Shown here: positions 35,090 to 43,822 of the stretch, piece after piece | How the letters are laid out: every line of letters begins with the position of its first letter | How positions within the stretch are numbered: position 1 is the stretch's first letter | Origin: JAZKBN01 sp040388605 | GTDB taxonomy: Bacteria > Bacteroidota > Bacteroidia > Cytophagales > Flexibacteraceae | Assembly (NCBI GenBank): GCA_040388605.1 | Contig: JAZKBN010000051.1 | Coordinates: forward strand, 53,978 to 117,977 | Reading direction: 5' to 3' | DNA: 64,000 nt | Notes under the pieces: model-generated | The model's input: only the letters and a program-made list of their open reading frames with translations | What the model was told of the DNA's origin: nothing | Databases searched by the model: none | Made by a program: the position numbers and the translations under genes

Positions 35090-35830
35090 ATGATAAACGA
35101 AGAACTGAGCTGGAAGCAGATACAGGCAGGCGATGAAAAGGCTTACGAGCGCCTCTTCTTCCTGTACTACGCCCCGCTGTGCGGCTACGCCAACCGCTTT
35201 CTGCGCGATACAGATGAGGCCGAAAACATTGTGCAGGAGCTCTTTTGCTTTATGTGGGAACAAAAAGACCGCATAAACATAAGCCTTGCCCTGAAGCCCT
35301 ATTTATACCGCGCCGTTTATAACAGATCGCTGAACCGCCTGAAGCAAATGAAACGAACAATATCACAAGAAGAGGAAGCTATGCCCGAATTCGCAGAATC
35401 TATGGGTTCCAATGCCGACCAGCCGCTGGCACATGCCGAGCTCGATGGTTTAATTACCGGCGCCATAAACGCCATGCCTGAAAAACGCAGGCAAATTTTC
35501 TGCCTCAGCCGCATGGAGCAGAAAACCTATAAGGAAATAGCGGCCATGCTAGATATATCAATAAAAACGGTAGAGGCGCAAATGGGCAAAGCGCTCGATT
35601 TTATGCGCTTTTCTCTAGGCGATTACCTGCCGCTATTCCTTTTGGCCCCTGCATACAGCCTCATAAAGCTGTGTGATTTGCTGCCCGAATTTGTTCCGGC
35701 CCTGGTGCATGCCATGCCCATGCAAATACCCGAAGCCGTGCAGGCCGGTTTACAGGCTCATTTACCGAACAGCCTGCAAGCCGCCCTGCCCGCATACATG
35801 CACAATTGCCTGCCCGCTTTCCTTTCCTGA
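35090..35830 (+). CDS. ECF-type RNA polymerase sigma-70 factor with C-terminal extension
   Basis: A 246-aa sigma factor. The ATG at 35090 is chosen because the protein then starts in the normal way (MINEELSWKQIQAGDEKAYE). Region 2 lies at about 20-90 (YERLFFLYYAPLCGYANRFL, ENIVQELFCFMWEQ). Region 4 lies at about 125-175 (MPEKRRQIFCLSRMEQKTYK, EIAAMLDISIKTVEAQMGKA). After region 4 about 65 residues follow that are unusual for the family. They are hydrophobic and rich in Pro-Ala-Leu (IPEAVQAGLQAHLPNSLQAA). The gene is followed 26 bp later by fecR, its likely anti-sigma partner. Confidence 0.92.
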   Translation: MINEELSWKQIQAGDEKAYERLFFLYYAPLCGYANRFLRDTDEAENIVQELFCFMWEQKDRINISLALKPYLYRAVYNRSLNRLKQMKRTISQEEEAMPEFAESMGSNADQPLAHAELDGLITGAINAMPEKRRQIFCLSRMEQKTYKEIAAMLDISIKTVEAQMGKALDFMRFSLGDYLPLFLLAPAYSLIKLCDLLPEFVPALVHAMPMQIPEAVQAGLQAHLPNSLQAALPAYMHNCLPAFLS

Positions 35831-35856
35831 TTATCTCTTACTGACCCATAAAAACG

Positions 35857-36993
35857 ATGCTTCAATATAACCACGAAGATTTTGCCGTGCTGGCCGCCAA
35901 GGTGCTCAGCGGCAATGCCTCTGTTCAGGAGGAAGGGCAGCTGAAAGAGCTTGTAACTACCGAACCCGAGGCAAAAAAGCAGTTCGAATCGCTGAAAATG
36001 GCTTGGGAGCTATCTGTTCCCGCTGCTTTGGAACGCGAAGATTTGGCCGTTGACACATCTGCTGCATGGCAAAAGGTGCAGGCAAAAATGCACAGGGCAA
36101 AAACCGGTGAAGCGCCGCTTATTCCCTTAGCCTCTGCCGATATTTCTTCATACGCAAAACCCGAAACACCTGTAATAAGCATATCGCAGGGCACAAAGCA
36201 CAAAACCTCCGGTGGTTCCGCTGATGCGCCTGTTCGCAGCATCAGCTTCTCGGTATGGGCCATTGCGGCAAGCCTTGTATTGGCCGTATCGGCCGGAATA
36301 TGGGTGTTTATGCAGCAAAATAAACCCATGCCTGATAAAGGCCCAACCATTGCCCTCGCCGCCGACAACAAAAGCAAAGAGGCAGTTTATCCTGACGGCT
36401 CTAAAATGACCATGGCCGCCGGGGCTGAGCTCAGCTACCAATACGACCCGACAAACACACAGCGCCGTGTTCGCCTCAGCAAAGGCGCATGCTATTTCCA
36501 GGTAGAGAAAAACCCCGAAAAACCTTTCGTGGTAAATACCGCCCTCGGCGATGTGCGCGTGCTCGGAACCAAGTTCGTTGTAAGCCTGCTCGGTACCGAC
36601 AGCGCCCGGGTTGAGGTGCAGGAAGGCCGGGTATCGGTAAAAGCAAATGCAGGCGAAGCCTCGGGAATAGATACCGCATTGCTTACCGCCGGGCAGGCTT
36701 TAATCATTACCCCTTCCGGCTTGCGCCGCATAGAGTTCGAGGCTGAAAATATGGTTTGGGCTACCAAAAACCTGAAATTCTCGTCTACACCTTTATCCGA
36801 TGCCGTGGAGCAGATAGAGAAGGTTTACGGCGTAAAGGTAAAGCTTGAAAACCCTGCATCGGGCCGATGCCTGCTGACCGCCATTTTCAGCAACCGCAGC
36901 CTGCCCGAAGTGCTGGAAATAATTGAAGGCACCCTCAACATTAAAGCCGAAAAAGAAGGCGAAAACTACGTACTGAAAGGCGAGGGATGTTAG
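35857..36993 (+). CDS. FecR-type anti-sigma factor
   Basis: A 378-aa inner-membrane regulator that holds the ECF sigma factor until a periplasmic signal arrives. The cytoplasmic N-terminal part (1-125) is followed by one membrane helix (about 131-150, WAIAASLVLAVSAGIWVFM). The periplasmic FecR domain comes next (about 170-275, YPDGSKMTMAAGAELSYQ, GDVRVLGTKFVV). A C-terminal DUF4974/STN-like domain ends the protein (about 305-375, LKFSSTPLSDAVEQIEKVYG). Position and spacing after the sigma gene fit a sigma/anti-sigma operon. Confidence 0.93.
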   Translation: MLQYNHEDFAVLAAKVLSGNASVQEEGQLKELVTTEPEAKKQFESLKMAWELSVPAALEREDLAVDTSAAWQKVQAKMHRAKTGEAPLIPLASADISSYAKPETPVISISQGTKHKTSGGSADAPVRSISFSVWAIAASLVLAVSAGIWVFMQQNKPMPDKGPTIALAADNKSKEAVYPDGSKMTMAAGAELSYQYDPTNTQRRVRLSKGACYFQVEKNPEKPFVVNTALGDVRVLGTKFVVSLLGTDSARVEVQEGRVSVKANAGEASGIDTALLTAGQALIITPSGLRRIEFEAENMVWATKNLKFSSTPLSDAVEQIEKVYGVKVKLENPASGRCLLTAIFSNRSLPEVLEIIEGTLNIKAEKEGENYVLKGEGC

Positions 36994-37490
36994 GGCCGGT
37001 GGCACCTATTGGCTCATGCGCCGCCGGGGCTTAGTTTGGTTTTCTTTTGCTTATCGTATTTCGTTTGTTGGCAGGTGTTGCGTATTTGGTTGCGACCGCC
37101 TCGCCGCCGGCGGGGCTCGTCCTTCAGGTTGAAAATACAAATCTCCGGCCCATCTGCTTCGCAGATTATCGCTCACGCGATGCCGAACATTTGAAATATT
37201 TTCAACCTGAAGGACAGGATATGGTGCACGTCCGGGTCAAAGAACGCCATAGATTGGTAAGATATGGGCGAACCTTGATCGGTTCGCAGTATTAAGAGTA
37301 AGGAAACTTAATTCTTAATCTGAATTCACACCAGGCATGCCGGCCACAAATTGCTCGCGCGTATTAGCAGGTTTCGCGCATTGGGACTTAAGGGTCCTTT
37401 TAACCACTGATAAAGAAAATAACAGGTTTAGGTATGGCTTCCTTATCCGGAAGCTTGCCTTGCCGCAAATAAAAATATACTGTCCAGATA
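36994..37490. other. Intergenic region with a nested inverted-repeat structure
   Basis: These 497 bp have no supported gene. An 18-bp perfect inverted repeat (37120-37137 and 37197-37214, core CCTTCAGGTTGAAAAT) encloses 59 bp. Two short hairpins lie inside: ATCTGC-ttc-GCAGAT at about 37152-37166 and TCGC-tcac-GCGA after it. A further hairpin, GCGAACC-ttgatc-GGTTCGC, is at 37268-37287. The region is more G/C-rich than other gaps. It may be a structured RNA or a remnant of a REP-like element. Confidence 0.55.
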
Positions 37491-39953
37491 ATGAAGACCA
37501 GGACTAACGCTTTGTCGCGAACGGTTACTTTACCGGCTTTAAAGCTGAATGTTTTCCTTTTGGCATTCATGTGCCTCAGCCTGCTTATAGCCCTGCCCGT
37601 TTCGGGACAAGGCCAATTGCTTGCCAATTCAGAAGCCGCCGATAAAAACAGGCTCAGCGCATCGGTGCCATACAGTGCAAAGGCTCAAACCCTTACCCAA
37701 TGGCTTGATCTCATTGCACGCCACACCCATACCGATTACAGCTTTAATCCCGCTGCCATAGACGGCAACCGTCGGGAGGCTTTGCCTGAGTACCGCAATG
37801 CCGAAGAACTGGTAAAAATACTCGCCCAACGGTACGGCTTTACTTATGCTTTAAAGGGTGGCAGGCACCTTTTGCTGAAGCCTGAAAAGAGAGAGAAGAA
37901 AGACAAGCCGAGCGTATCTATGTTCTTCGGAACAGTGCATGAACAGGGTTCAGGCAGGGCGGTTGCGGGGGCGCATATATATCTGACCTCCCTGCGCCAG
38001 GATATTCGAACAGACAGCAGCGGGCATTTTGGCGCCACACTGCCATACCCCAGCATACATACCGATATGCTTGTTGCTTCGGAAGGCTATAAGCCCATAC
38101 GTCGACGGGTAAAAATAGAAGGCCGCAGCTTTGTTTCCGTTGAAGCCGAACGTGACTTGGATTTACCGGTTACAGCATCGCTGAAGCAGGTACCAGCGGT
38201 AATACCTGCCCCTGATACCATTGCCAAACCGGCACCCGATACAGTTGCCGCTATGCCTGCCAAGCCCGCTGTTCCGGCCCCCTATGCATGGCAGCCCCCT
38301 GCAAAGGCCGATACTTCCAAACCGGCACCTTCCCGCGACAGGGTTTCGGTAGGCAAACAGGATAAACCAGGCAACAGCGAACCGAATATTGGTAAAATGC
38401 TGGGCTTTAAATTGCCTGTGGCCAACAGCCTTCTTAATTTCTTCCCATCTTCCGGCGTTTCTGCCCCACACCCGGAAAACGATTCTCCCTTCGATACATC
38501 TAAATCACCTTCTCTTGACCTTTCTGCAATCAACCGGTTTTTTATAGATACAGGTATTCAGAGCTATAAGCCGGTTCCCTTTTCCGGTTCAATATTCCCG
38601 CATATTTCCGGCGGGCACATGCACCATACCGGCCTTGTGCCCTCCTTTTCTTTAAACTTCCCTATAGGCTATAATGCCGGCCTTAACGGCCTTGAGCTGG
38701 GCCTGCTCATGAACTTTGAACGCGGAAACATGCAGGGCGTGCAGGCGGCCACAATCGGTAACGTGGTTTTCGGCGAAGTGTCGGGCGTTTCTGTGGCATC
38801 TGTATTTAACTACAGCGGGCTGAACATGCGTGGTTTGCAGGTTGCCACATTAGGCAACCTGGCATCTGCCGATGTGCAGGGCTTACAGGTTGCAAGCATT
38901 GCCAATATTGCCCGCGGAAATGTAAGGGGCATACAGGCCACCGCCATTGCCAACTATGCCGAAGCCAATATGACCGGCCTGCAGGTTTCAGGCATCTCTA
39001 ACTATGCCCTATCCTTAAACGGAATACAGGTTTGCGGGGCCTCTAACGTAAGCGGCGGCAAGGGCGCGGGCCTGCAAATAGCCGGCTTTTCTAATGTTTT
39101 GGCCCATAACCCCGACACCCTTTTTAACAGCATTACCGGTTACGGCTTCAAAAGGCTGAATATGGAAATGTTCTTCCCGGTAAAGCCGGGCGAGCGGGTG
39201 GTATCTCAAATTGCGGGCTTAACCAACTTTTCGGCATACCCTATACGTGGGGTGCAAATTGCCGGCGCAGCCAATTTCAGCAGGGGTATTGCAGGAGGGC
39301 TAAGCATTGCGGTCGGTACAAATCAATCGGGCAATGTAAAAGGTACTCAAATTGCTGTCTTTAACAAGGCCGATACTGTTTACGGACTGCAATTGGGTGT
39401 TGTAAACATAGCGCGTTCGGTAAAGGGTACCCAAATAGGTGTGGTTAACCTCTGCGACAGCTCCACCGGAGTGCCCATTGGCCTTGTAAACCTGGGCCGA
39501 AACTCATCTTTCACAGAACTGGGCGCATCATATTCCGTTTACCGCATGTTTGAGTTCAGCCTGAGGCATTACAGCCGCAGCTTTCACTGGATATATAATT
39601 TTAACTACGCACCCGAAAGCCCGAATAAAGACTGGTATTGCGGCATTGGTCCGGGTGGATTAATACCTTTAGGAAAAGGGAAAAACAGTTCTGAAATATC
39701 TTTATCGCTGGTGTACAATACGCCCATGCGCGATATCAACAAATATGAGGGCTGGGTTGCTTTCAGCCCCGGTGTTAACCTGAACCTCGGCTCCGGTTTC
39801 CGCCTGCGGGCCGAGGCGGAAGGCAGTGTGTTTATAAACCAACCCGGTATAATTCCGCGCCAGATGGGGCAGGGTGGCTTTCTTTCTCAGAAGCTGAGCC
39901 CAAGGGTGCATTTGGCTGAATCGTTTAAGGCAGGGGCGTATTATAGGTTTTAG
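37491..39953 (+). CDS. STN and carboxypeptidase-regulatory domain protein with LA_2272-type surface repeats
   Basis: An 820-aa exported protein. After a long signal peptide (about 1-42) there is an STN domain (about 60-130, LTQWLDLIARHTHTDYSF). A carboxypeptidase-regulatory-like beta domain follows (about 143-212), then a Pro-rich linker (about 225-290). Residues about 395-680 hold many copies of a GLQVAxxxNxA-type repeat (RGLQVATLGNLASADVQGLQ, KGTQIGVVNLCDSS). This pattern is known from LA_2272 surface-repeat proteins. The C-terminus looks barrel-like and ends GAYYRF. The STN domain matches those that signal to FecR, so this is probably the outer-membrane member of the sigma/FecR system, in place of the usual TonB-dependent transducer. 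Confidence 0.8.
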   Translation: MKTRTNALSRTVTLPALKLNVFLLAFMCLSLLIALPVSGQGQLLANSEAADKNRLSASVPYSAKAQTLTQWLDLIARHTHTDYSFNPAAIDGNRREALPEYRNAEELVKILAQRYGFTYALKGGRHLLLKPEKREKKDKPSVSMFFGTVHEQGSGRAVAGAHIYLTSLRQDIRTDSSGHFGATLPYPSIHTDMLVASEGYKPIRRRVKIEGRSFVSVEAERDLDLPVTASLKQVPAVIPAPDTIAKPAPDTVAAMPAKPAVPAPYAWQPPAKADTSKPAPSRDRVSVGKQDKPGNSEPNIGKMLGFKLPVANSLLNFFPSSGVSAPHPENDSPFDTSKSPSLDLSAINRFFIDTGIQSYKPVPFSGSIFPHISGGHMHHTGLVPSFSLNFPIGYNAGLNGLELGLLMNFERGNMQGVQAATIGNVVFGEVSGVSVASVFNYSGLNMRGLQVATLGNLASADVQGLQVASIANIARGNVRGIQATAIANYAEANMTGLQVSGISNYALSLNGIQVCGASNVSGGKGAGLQIAGFSNVLAHNPDTLFNSITGYGFKRLNMEMFFPVKPGERVVSQIAGLTNFSAYPIRGVQIAGAANFSRGIAGGLSIAVGTNQSGNVKGTQIAVFNKADTVYGLQLGVVNIARSVKGTQIGVVNLCDSSTGVPIGLVNLGRNSSFTELGASYSVYRMFEFSLRHYSRSFHWIYNFNYAPESPNKDWYCGIGPGGLIPLGKGKNSSEISLSLVYNTPMRDINKYEGWVAFSPGVNLNLGSGFRLRAEAEGSVFINQPGIIPRQMGQGGFLSQKLSPRVHLAESFKAGAYYRF

Positions 39954-40005
39954 AATTGGTCTTATGTGCAGGTATAATTTAACGGCCTGTTTATGAAGAA
40001 ACATA

Positions 40006-40025
40006 AGCCCCTGCTTACAGGGGCT
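40006..40025 (+). terminator. Stem-loop after the STN protein gene
   Basis: AGCCCCTG-ctta-CAGGGGCT, an 8-bp perfect stem about 50 bases after the stop codon. No clear T-run follows, so termination is probable but not certain. Confidence 0.5.
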
Positions 40026-40127
40026 GAGCTTCAGAATAAACAGCGTTGTTAAATCTTTTAATGAATTAATCGTTATATTAGCATTCGGAAGAATATAGCT
40101 AAGTTTAATTGTTACTATTTTACAGGC

Positions 40128-40619
40128 ATGGGCATAATTACTGAAAGACTTACAACAAAAGCCCCGGTTCTAAAAGCTGGGAAAAGCACATTGCCCGTAA
40201 ATTGGCTGTTCAGGACTTTTGAACCCGGTATTTCGTCGGAAGATAGTATAAATGCTTATTTATTTGAGAACAGGTATGTACATGCATTTCAACGGACAAC
40301 CTTTATCAGCAATCTTTTAACGGCATCGGGTTTTGCGTTGAATTTTTTGAAAGCTTTAGATGCTGAAAAAGGTATTAAATGCTTAAGCGTATTTATTAAA
40401 GCTGCTGATTTAAGAAGTTTCGAGCTCTTGCTTACAGTAGATGTCGGTGATTTTGTGTCTGAAGAATTTGTTTCAGCGTATAAACTTGCCCGGGAAAGTA
40501 AAGCTGCAGTTAATACCGACAGCTTTAATTTAACCATATCGTTCCTGCCCAACAGTGATCAGCTTGATGCAGAGGCCCTTATTTGCGACGGCTTTACGTG
40601 GCATTATGAGCAAAAGTGA
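40128..40619 (+). CDS. Unknown cytoplasmic protein, partner of a HEPN-like protein
   Basis: A 163-aa protein with no signal peptide or membrane segment. It looks like an alpha/beta protein (LSVFIKAADLRSFELLLTVD in the middle, FNLTISFLPNSDQLDAEALI near the end). It has no GS-x10-D nucleotidyltransferase motif, so it is not an MNT partner. Its 3' end overlaps the next gene by 14 bases, which implies coupled translation. I do not recognise the family. The pair may form a two-gene toxin-antitoxin or defence module. Confidence 0.6.
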   Translation: MGIITERLTTKAPVLKAGKSTLPVNWLFRTFEPGISSEDSINAYLFENRYVHAFQRTTFISNLLTASGFALNFLKALDAEKGIKCLSVFIKAADLRSFELLLTVDVGDFVSEEFVSAYKLARESKAAVNTDSFNLTISFLPNSDQLDAEALICDGFTWHYEQK

Positions 40620-41025
40620 AGAGCGCTTAATACATGCCTTACATAATGAAAAGGTTTGTAAATACTTAGATAAAAAGCCGGAGCATTCTGATTGGGTTAT
40701 AACAAGCGCCTTTTATGCATCTCTGCACTTTGTAAGCTACCTGCTGTTTCCCCTGAAAGTTAAAGCGGGTGAAAATGTTACTGAGTATGTTAGTATAAAC
40801 GCCTACTACCCTGTTTTTAACCGAACAAGCATTTTTAAACTAAGTCTGCACTCACTTTTATGCCACCTGCTCGAAAAAAATCATCAGGAAATTGCAGATG
40901 ATTATGCGTTGCTGCTTGATTATTCAAAACAATCAAGGTACCTGAACCATCAATTTGACAGGGAAGTTTCAAATGCTGCAAAACGCCGTTTAGAGCGTAT
41001 AAAAGAATATTGCTTAAAAAACTGA
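40606..41025 (+). CDS. HEPN-like protein
   Basis: A 139-aa all-helical protein. The ATG at 40606 is chosen over an earlier frame opening at 40555 because it gives a start inside the overlap and a normal HEPN N-terminus (MSKSEERLIHALHNEKVCKY). DWVITSAFYASLHFVSYLLF matches the HEPN core, where an A-x-YY-A-x-H helix is usual. Near the end, QSRYLNHQFDREVSNAAKRR offers a possible R-x3-H catalytic motif, shorter than the usual R-x4-6-H. HEPN proteins are often RNases in toxin-antitoxin or defence systems. The assignment is by pattern only. Confidence 0.6.
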   Translation: MSKSEERLIHALHNEKVCKYLDKKPEHSDWVITSAFYASLHFVSYLLFPLKVKAGENVTEYVSINAYYPVFNRTSIFKLSLHSLLCHLLEKNHQEIADDYALLLDYSKQSRYLNHQFDREVSNAAKRRLERIKEYCLKN

Positions 41026-41034
41026 ACGCTCCCC

Positions 41035-41781
41035 CTACTTCTTACTCCCGTAATACAAGGTTAAAAACGCGCTCCCGAAAACGCCCCGGTTGGTTGCCTG
41101 GTACATTAACGGGATAGAATGCTTGTAGGCCTCGCCCAGGAAACCCAGCTCGGCGCCTATTACGCTGCCGCTCACCGATCCGAATTCAAAAGACAGGCTT
41201 GCTTTGGCATGTATGCCGTAGCGGGTTTTAATCATATCTATGCCATCGAAGGGGGAACCCGCACCGGCAATATAGCCCAGGTTGTGCTTGGAAGGGTCAT
41301 ACACCACTTCCTTATTGGGTTCAGTGGGGTTATTTGGGTCGTATAGCTCTATGAAATAAGGCTTTATAAGGCCTATGCTTGGTCCGCCGGCAATAATGGC
41401 ATTTATTTGCACCCCGTCTTCAGGCGCCTTGCGGAACAGCAGGAACTCACGGCCGTACTGCGGACGAACCACGAAAAGATAGTTCAGCTTATTGGCAATA
41501 AAGGGACTGTTCTGGCTGCCCGGATATGTTAGTTCTTTGTAGTGCTTTACGTTCACTATCTCTACCCCGAAATGCCGGTAAGTGTTTTCGGTGCGCCTTT
41601 GCACGTATTTAAACATGCCTCCGCCAATAAGGCCGCCGTTGGTATTCCAGTTTATGCCGTAATCGTATTCGGTATGGTATTCAGGCACCTCTTCATCCTG
41701 GGCGTATGCGCTTAATGCCGAACACATAATGGCCGGAATAAGGGCAAGAGCAATGAAGAGCTTATTTAAATTCAATTGCAT
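41035..41781 (-). CDS. Conserved exported outer-membrane-like protein
   Basis: A 248-aa protein with a signal peptide (about 1-27, ending SAYA). The remainder has alternating strands, many Tyr and Gly residues and an aromatic-rich end (FLTLYYGSKK), suggesting a small barrel. Phrases such as WNTNGGLIGGGMFKY and KLNYLFVVRPQYGREFLLF recur in hypothetical proteins of Bacteroidota. It is convergent with the HEPN-like gene, 9 bp away. No specific function can be given. Confidence 0.7.
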   Translation of the reverse strand: MQLNLNKLFIALALIPAIMCSALSAYAQDEEVPEYHTEYDYGINWNTNGGLIGGGMFKYVQRRTENTYRHFGVEIVNVKHYKELTYPGSQNSPFIANKLNYLFVVRPQYGREFLLFRKAPEDGVQINAIIAGGPSIGLIKPYFIELYDPNNPTEPNKEVVYDPSKHNLGYIAGAGSPFDGIDMIKTRYGIHAKASLSFEFGSVSGSVIGAELGFLGEAYKHSIPLMYQATNRGVFGSAFLTLYYGSKK

Positions 41782-42008
41782 GGCAATTATTGGTACTCCT
41801 GCTGATTAGTTTCGGAAGTATAAAGATAATAGTTTTTAACTTACGCCGCGCTGCCGGCCAATTTGCAGTTTAAGGTAATTGTATAAGCATGGCCATTAGC
41901 TTAAGCACATAAGTGTGAGCGCCCGGCATGCCAATTAAACCTCTCCTGAATATAAACTAAACGCAGCCTGCTGCTGTTTCTTACCTTAGAAATAAATATT
42001 AAATAAAT

Positions 42009-42419
42009 ATGGCAACAATGAATGCCGTTTACAACGGCAAGCTTCGCTGCACAGCCGAGCACCTGCAATCAGGCACCGTAATAGAAACCGATGCACCCAC
42101 AGATAACCACGGCCTGGGCGAGCGTTTCAGCCCCACAGATTTGGTGGCTACTGCACTGGGTACCTGCATACTTACCACCCTTGCCCTGCTTACTGAAAAA
42201 GACGGCATTAACCTGGATGGCAGCAGCTGTTCGGTAAACAAGGTAATGGCAAGCGCTCCCCGACGCATTGCCGCCCTGGAGGTTGTACTCACTTTTACAG
42301 CCAAAGGACTGAGCACCGAGCAAAGGAACAAAATTGCGCATGTGGCTGAAACCTGCCCCGTTGCCAAAAGCCTGCATCCTGATTTAAAGCAAATACTCAC
42401 CTTTAACTGGCCCGATTAA
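42009..42419 (+). CDS. OsmC/Ohr family peroxiredoxin-like protein
   Basis: A 136-aa cytoplasmic protein of the OsmC family, which reduces organic hydroperoxides with a cysteine pair. C53 (ATALGTCILTTLALL) and C116 (AETCPVAKSLHPDL) are at the expected places. It is close to the bacillithiol-related YtxJ gene on the opposite strand, so oxidative stress is a shared theme. Confidence 0.92.
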   Translation: MATMNAVYNGKLRCTAEHLQSGTVIETDAPTDNHGLGERFSPTDLVATALGTCILTTLALLTEKDGINLDGSSCSVNKVMASAPRRIAALEVVLTFTAKGLSTEQRNKIAHVAETCPVAKSLHPDLKQILTFNWPD

Positions 42420-42448
42420 TTTACAGGGTTCAGTAAAACCTCATAAAT

Positions 42449-42517
42449 TAAATGCCCTGCCTGAACCTGATGCCCCCTGCTTAAAGCAGGAGCAACGCGG
42501 TACCGACAGGGCATTTA
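42449..42517. terminator. Bidirectional stem-loop between osmC-like and ytxJ-like genes
   Basis: An 11-bp perfect stem (TAAATGCCCTG at 42449-42459, CAGGGCATTTA at 42507-42517) encloses a second hairpin, CCTGC-ttaaa-GCAGG. It sits between convergent genes and can serve both. Confidence 0.7.
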
Positions 42518-42540
42518 TTATTTTGCGGAATTGAATTTGA

Positions 42541-42894
42541 TTAATGCACATCCAGGGCTTTAACCTGCTCAAGCAGTTCCCGGTAATTTATGTCGAAATG
42601 CGTGGCCTCGTAAACGGCTTTACCCTTGCTGATAAGCAGCAATTGGGGGCTTTGGTGCTCAATATTAAAGTCTTCGGCTATTTGGTTCGAAAGGGAACGG
42701 TAAGAAAGCAAGTCGAGGTAAAAGGGTACGGGCTGGTTAAGGGCATTATCGTCCCATGAGCGCTCAATGCGGTCAAGGGCGGTGCGGCTGATGTTGCAGG
42801 TAGTGCTGTGCTTAAACACCATTACCGGCTGCTCTGCCGAAAGGGCAGCTATTTTTTCCAAATCTTCACCGGATGTTATCCTGTTCCACTTCAT
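42541..42894 (-). CDS. ytxJ: Bacillithiol-system redox protein YtxJ
   Basis: A 117-aa thioredoxin-fold protein. The redox cysteine is C33 in FKHSTTCNISRTA, and HQSPQLLLI is the cis-proline region. Both are typical of YtxJ, a monothiol bacilliredoxin that removes bacillithiol from protein cysteines. Its presence suggests the organism makes bacillithiol. Confidence 0.92.
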   Translation of the reverse strand: MKWNRITSGEDLEKIAALSAEQPVMVFKHSTTCNISRTALDRIERSWDDNALNQPVPFYLDLLSYRSLSNQIAEDFNIEHQSPQLLLISKGKAVYEATHFDINYRELLEQVKALDVH

Positions 42895-42991
42895 ATTCTT
42901 AAAACCGATTTAAGCGGCATATTGTTCCCCCTAATTACACAGAATTTTATCCGGGAGGCAGCTATGCGCCTGCCTGCCGAACGCGATAGTT

Positions 42992-43516
42992 TCAGAGGCC
43001 GCAATCTACTGTGCCGGTGAGGGTAAATTTTGGCGTGTTGTTACTGTCCAGGGCTGCTTTGCCCAATTCGAGCATTTGCAGGTTCAGGTTCATGCTGCTG
43101 CTGCTGCGCGTTACGCTGCCGCCAATGGCAATGTAGCTAACATCTTTCCCGTTTTCGAAAATGGTGAGTGCTATGCCCTGGCATGATGAGCAGCTGTTAA
43201 AGTAGCTGCTGTTGCCATAATAAATGTTCTGGGTGCCGGCCTTTGTAATTATGTTCTTCAGGGTGAGGTTGAGCTTGCTGTTGTACTTCAGCTCGGCATT
43301 GGGGCTGCCTGCAGAGGGGCAGGAGTGCGAAGTAATATTATATGTTGAATCGCGGAAATAGAGCTTGGTTTTAGAGTTCACAACCGGGGAGGGGTCAGTA
43401 AACTCTTCGCAGGCAGATATAAAGAACACCGATCCTATGGCGGCAATGGTAAAAAGCAGGCGGCCCAGGTTTTTTATACCGCTTAATTTCAGGTGATGTT
43501 GGTAAAACGTTTTCAT
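42992..43516 (-). CDS. Predicted lipoprotein, function unknown
   Basis: A 174-aa protein with a long n-region and a lipobox (SVFFISAC, then EEFTD). Acidic residues right after the cysteine may act as a surface-export signal in Bacteroidota. The mature part has four cysteines, two of them in SCSSCQG, and many Ser/Asn. It is set between ytxJ and a T9SS cargo gene, with no operon link evident. Confidence 0.7.
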   Translation of the reverse strand: MKTFYQHHLKLSGIKNLGRLLFTIAAIGSVFFISACEEFTDPSPVVNSKTKLYFRDSTYNITSHSCPSAGSPNAELKYNSKLNLTLKNIITKAGTQNIYYGNSSYFNSCSSCQGIALTIFENGKDVSYIAIGGSVTRSSSSMNLNLQMLELGKAALDSNNTPKFTLTGTVDCGL

Positions 43517-43698
43517 ATAAAGCTGTTTTGTGTTTTGTTACCGGTTGTGCCTTTGGCGGCAGTTCGCGAATGTTGCTGTAAGAGGTACATTCAGGCTTTT
43601 CTGTTATGTCAAAAAGCAATCCAAAACTATGCGGGAAAATGCTTTATTACAGCTAAGACCCCGAGGTTTCAGAGAGGTTTAACATTTGGGCATAATAA

Positions 43699-43732
43699 AG
43701 CCCCGGCTTTGGAATTACCAAGTGCCGGGGCT
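43699..43732 (-). terminator. Terminator of the T9SS cargo gene at 43823
   Basis: AGCCCCGGC (43699-43707) and GCCGGGGCT (43724-43732) form a 9-bp stem, extended inside by TTGG/CCAA. On the minus strand it is followed by TTTATTAT. Confidence 0.75.
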
Positions 43733-43822
43733 GTGTTATTTTCCCGATACAATCACCGCCGATAACAGCGCGATGTATTGCCCGGATTAATTTGTTTTTA
43801 AAGAAGTAATGAGGCCTTTAAA

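Noticed and set aside
37491..39953. TonB-dependent transducer
   Set aside because: It has an STN domain, but no plug domain; the repeats are of the LA_2272 type.
40128..41025. Classical HEPN/MNT toxin-antitoxin pair
   Set aside because: The first protein has no nucleotidyltransferase GS-x-D motif.
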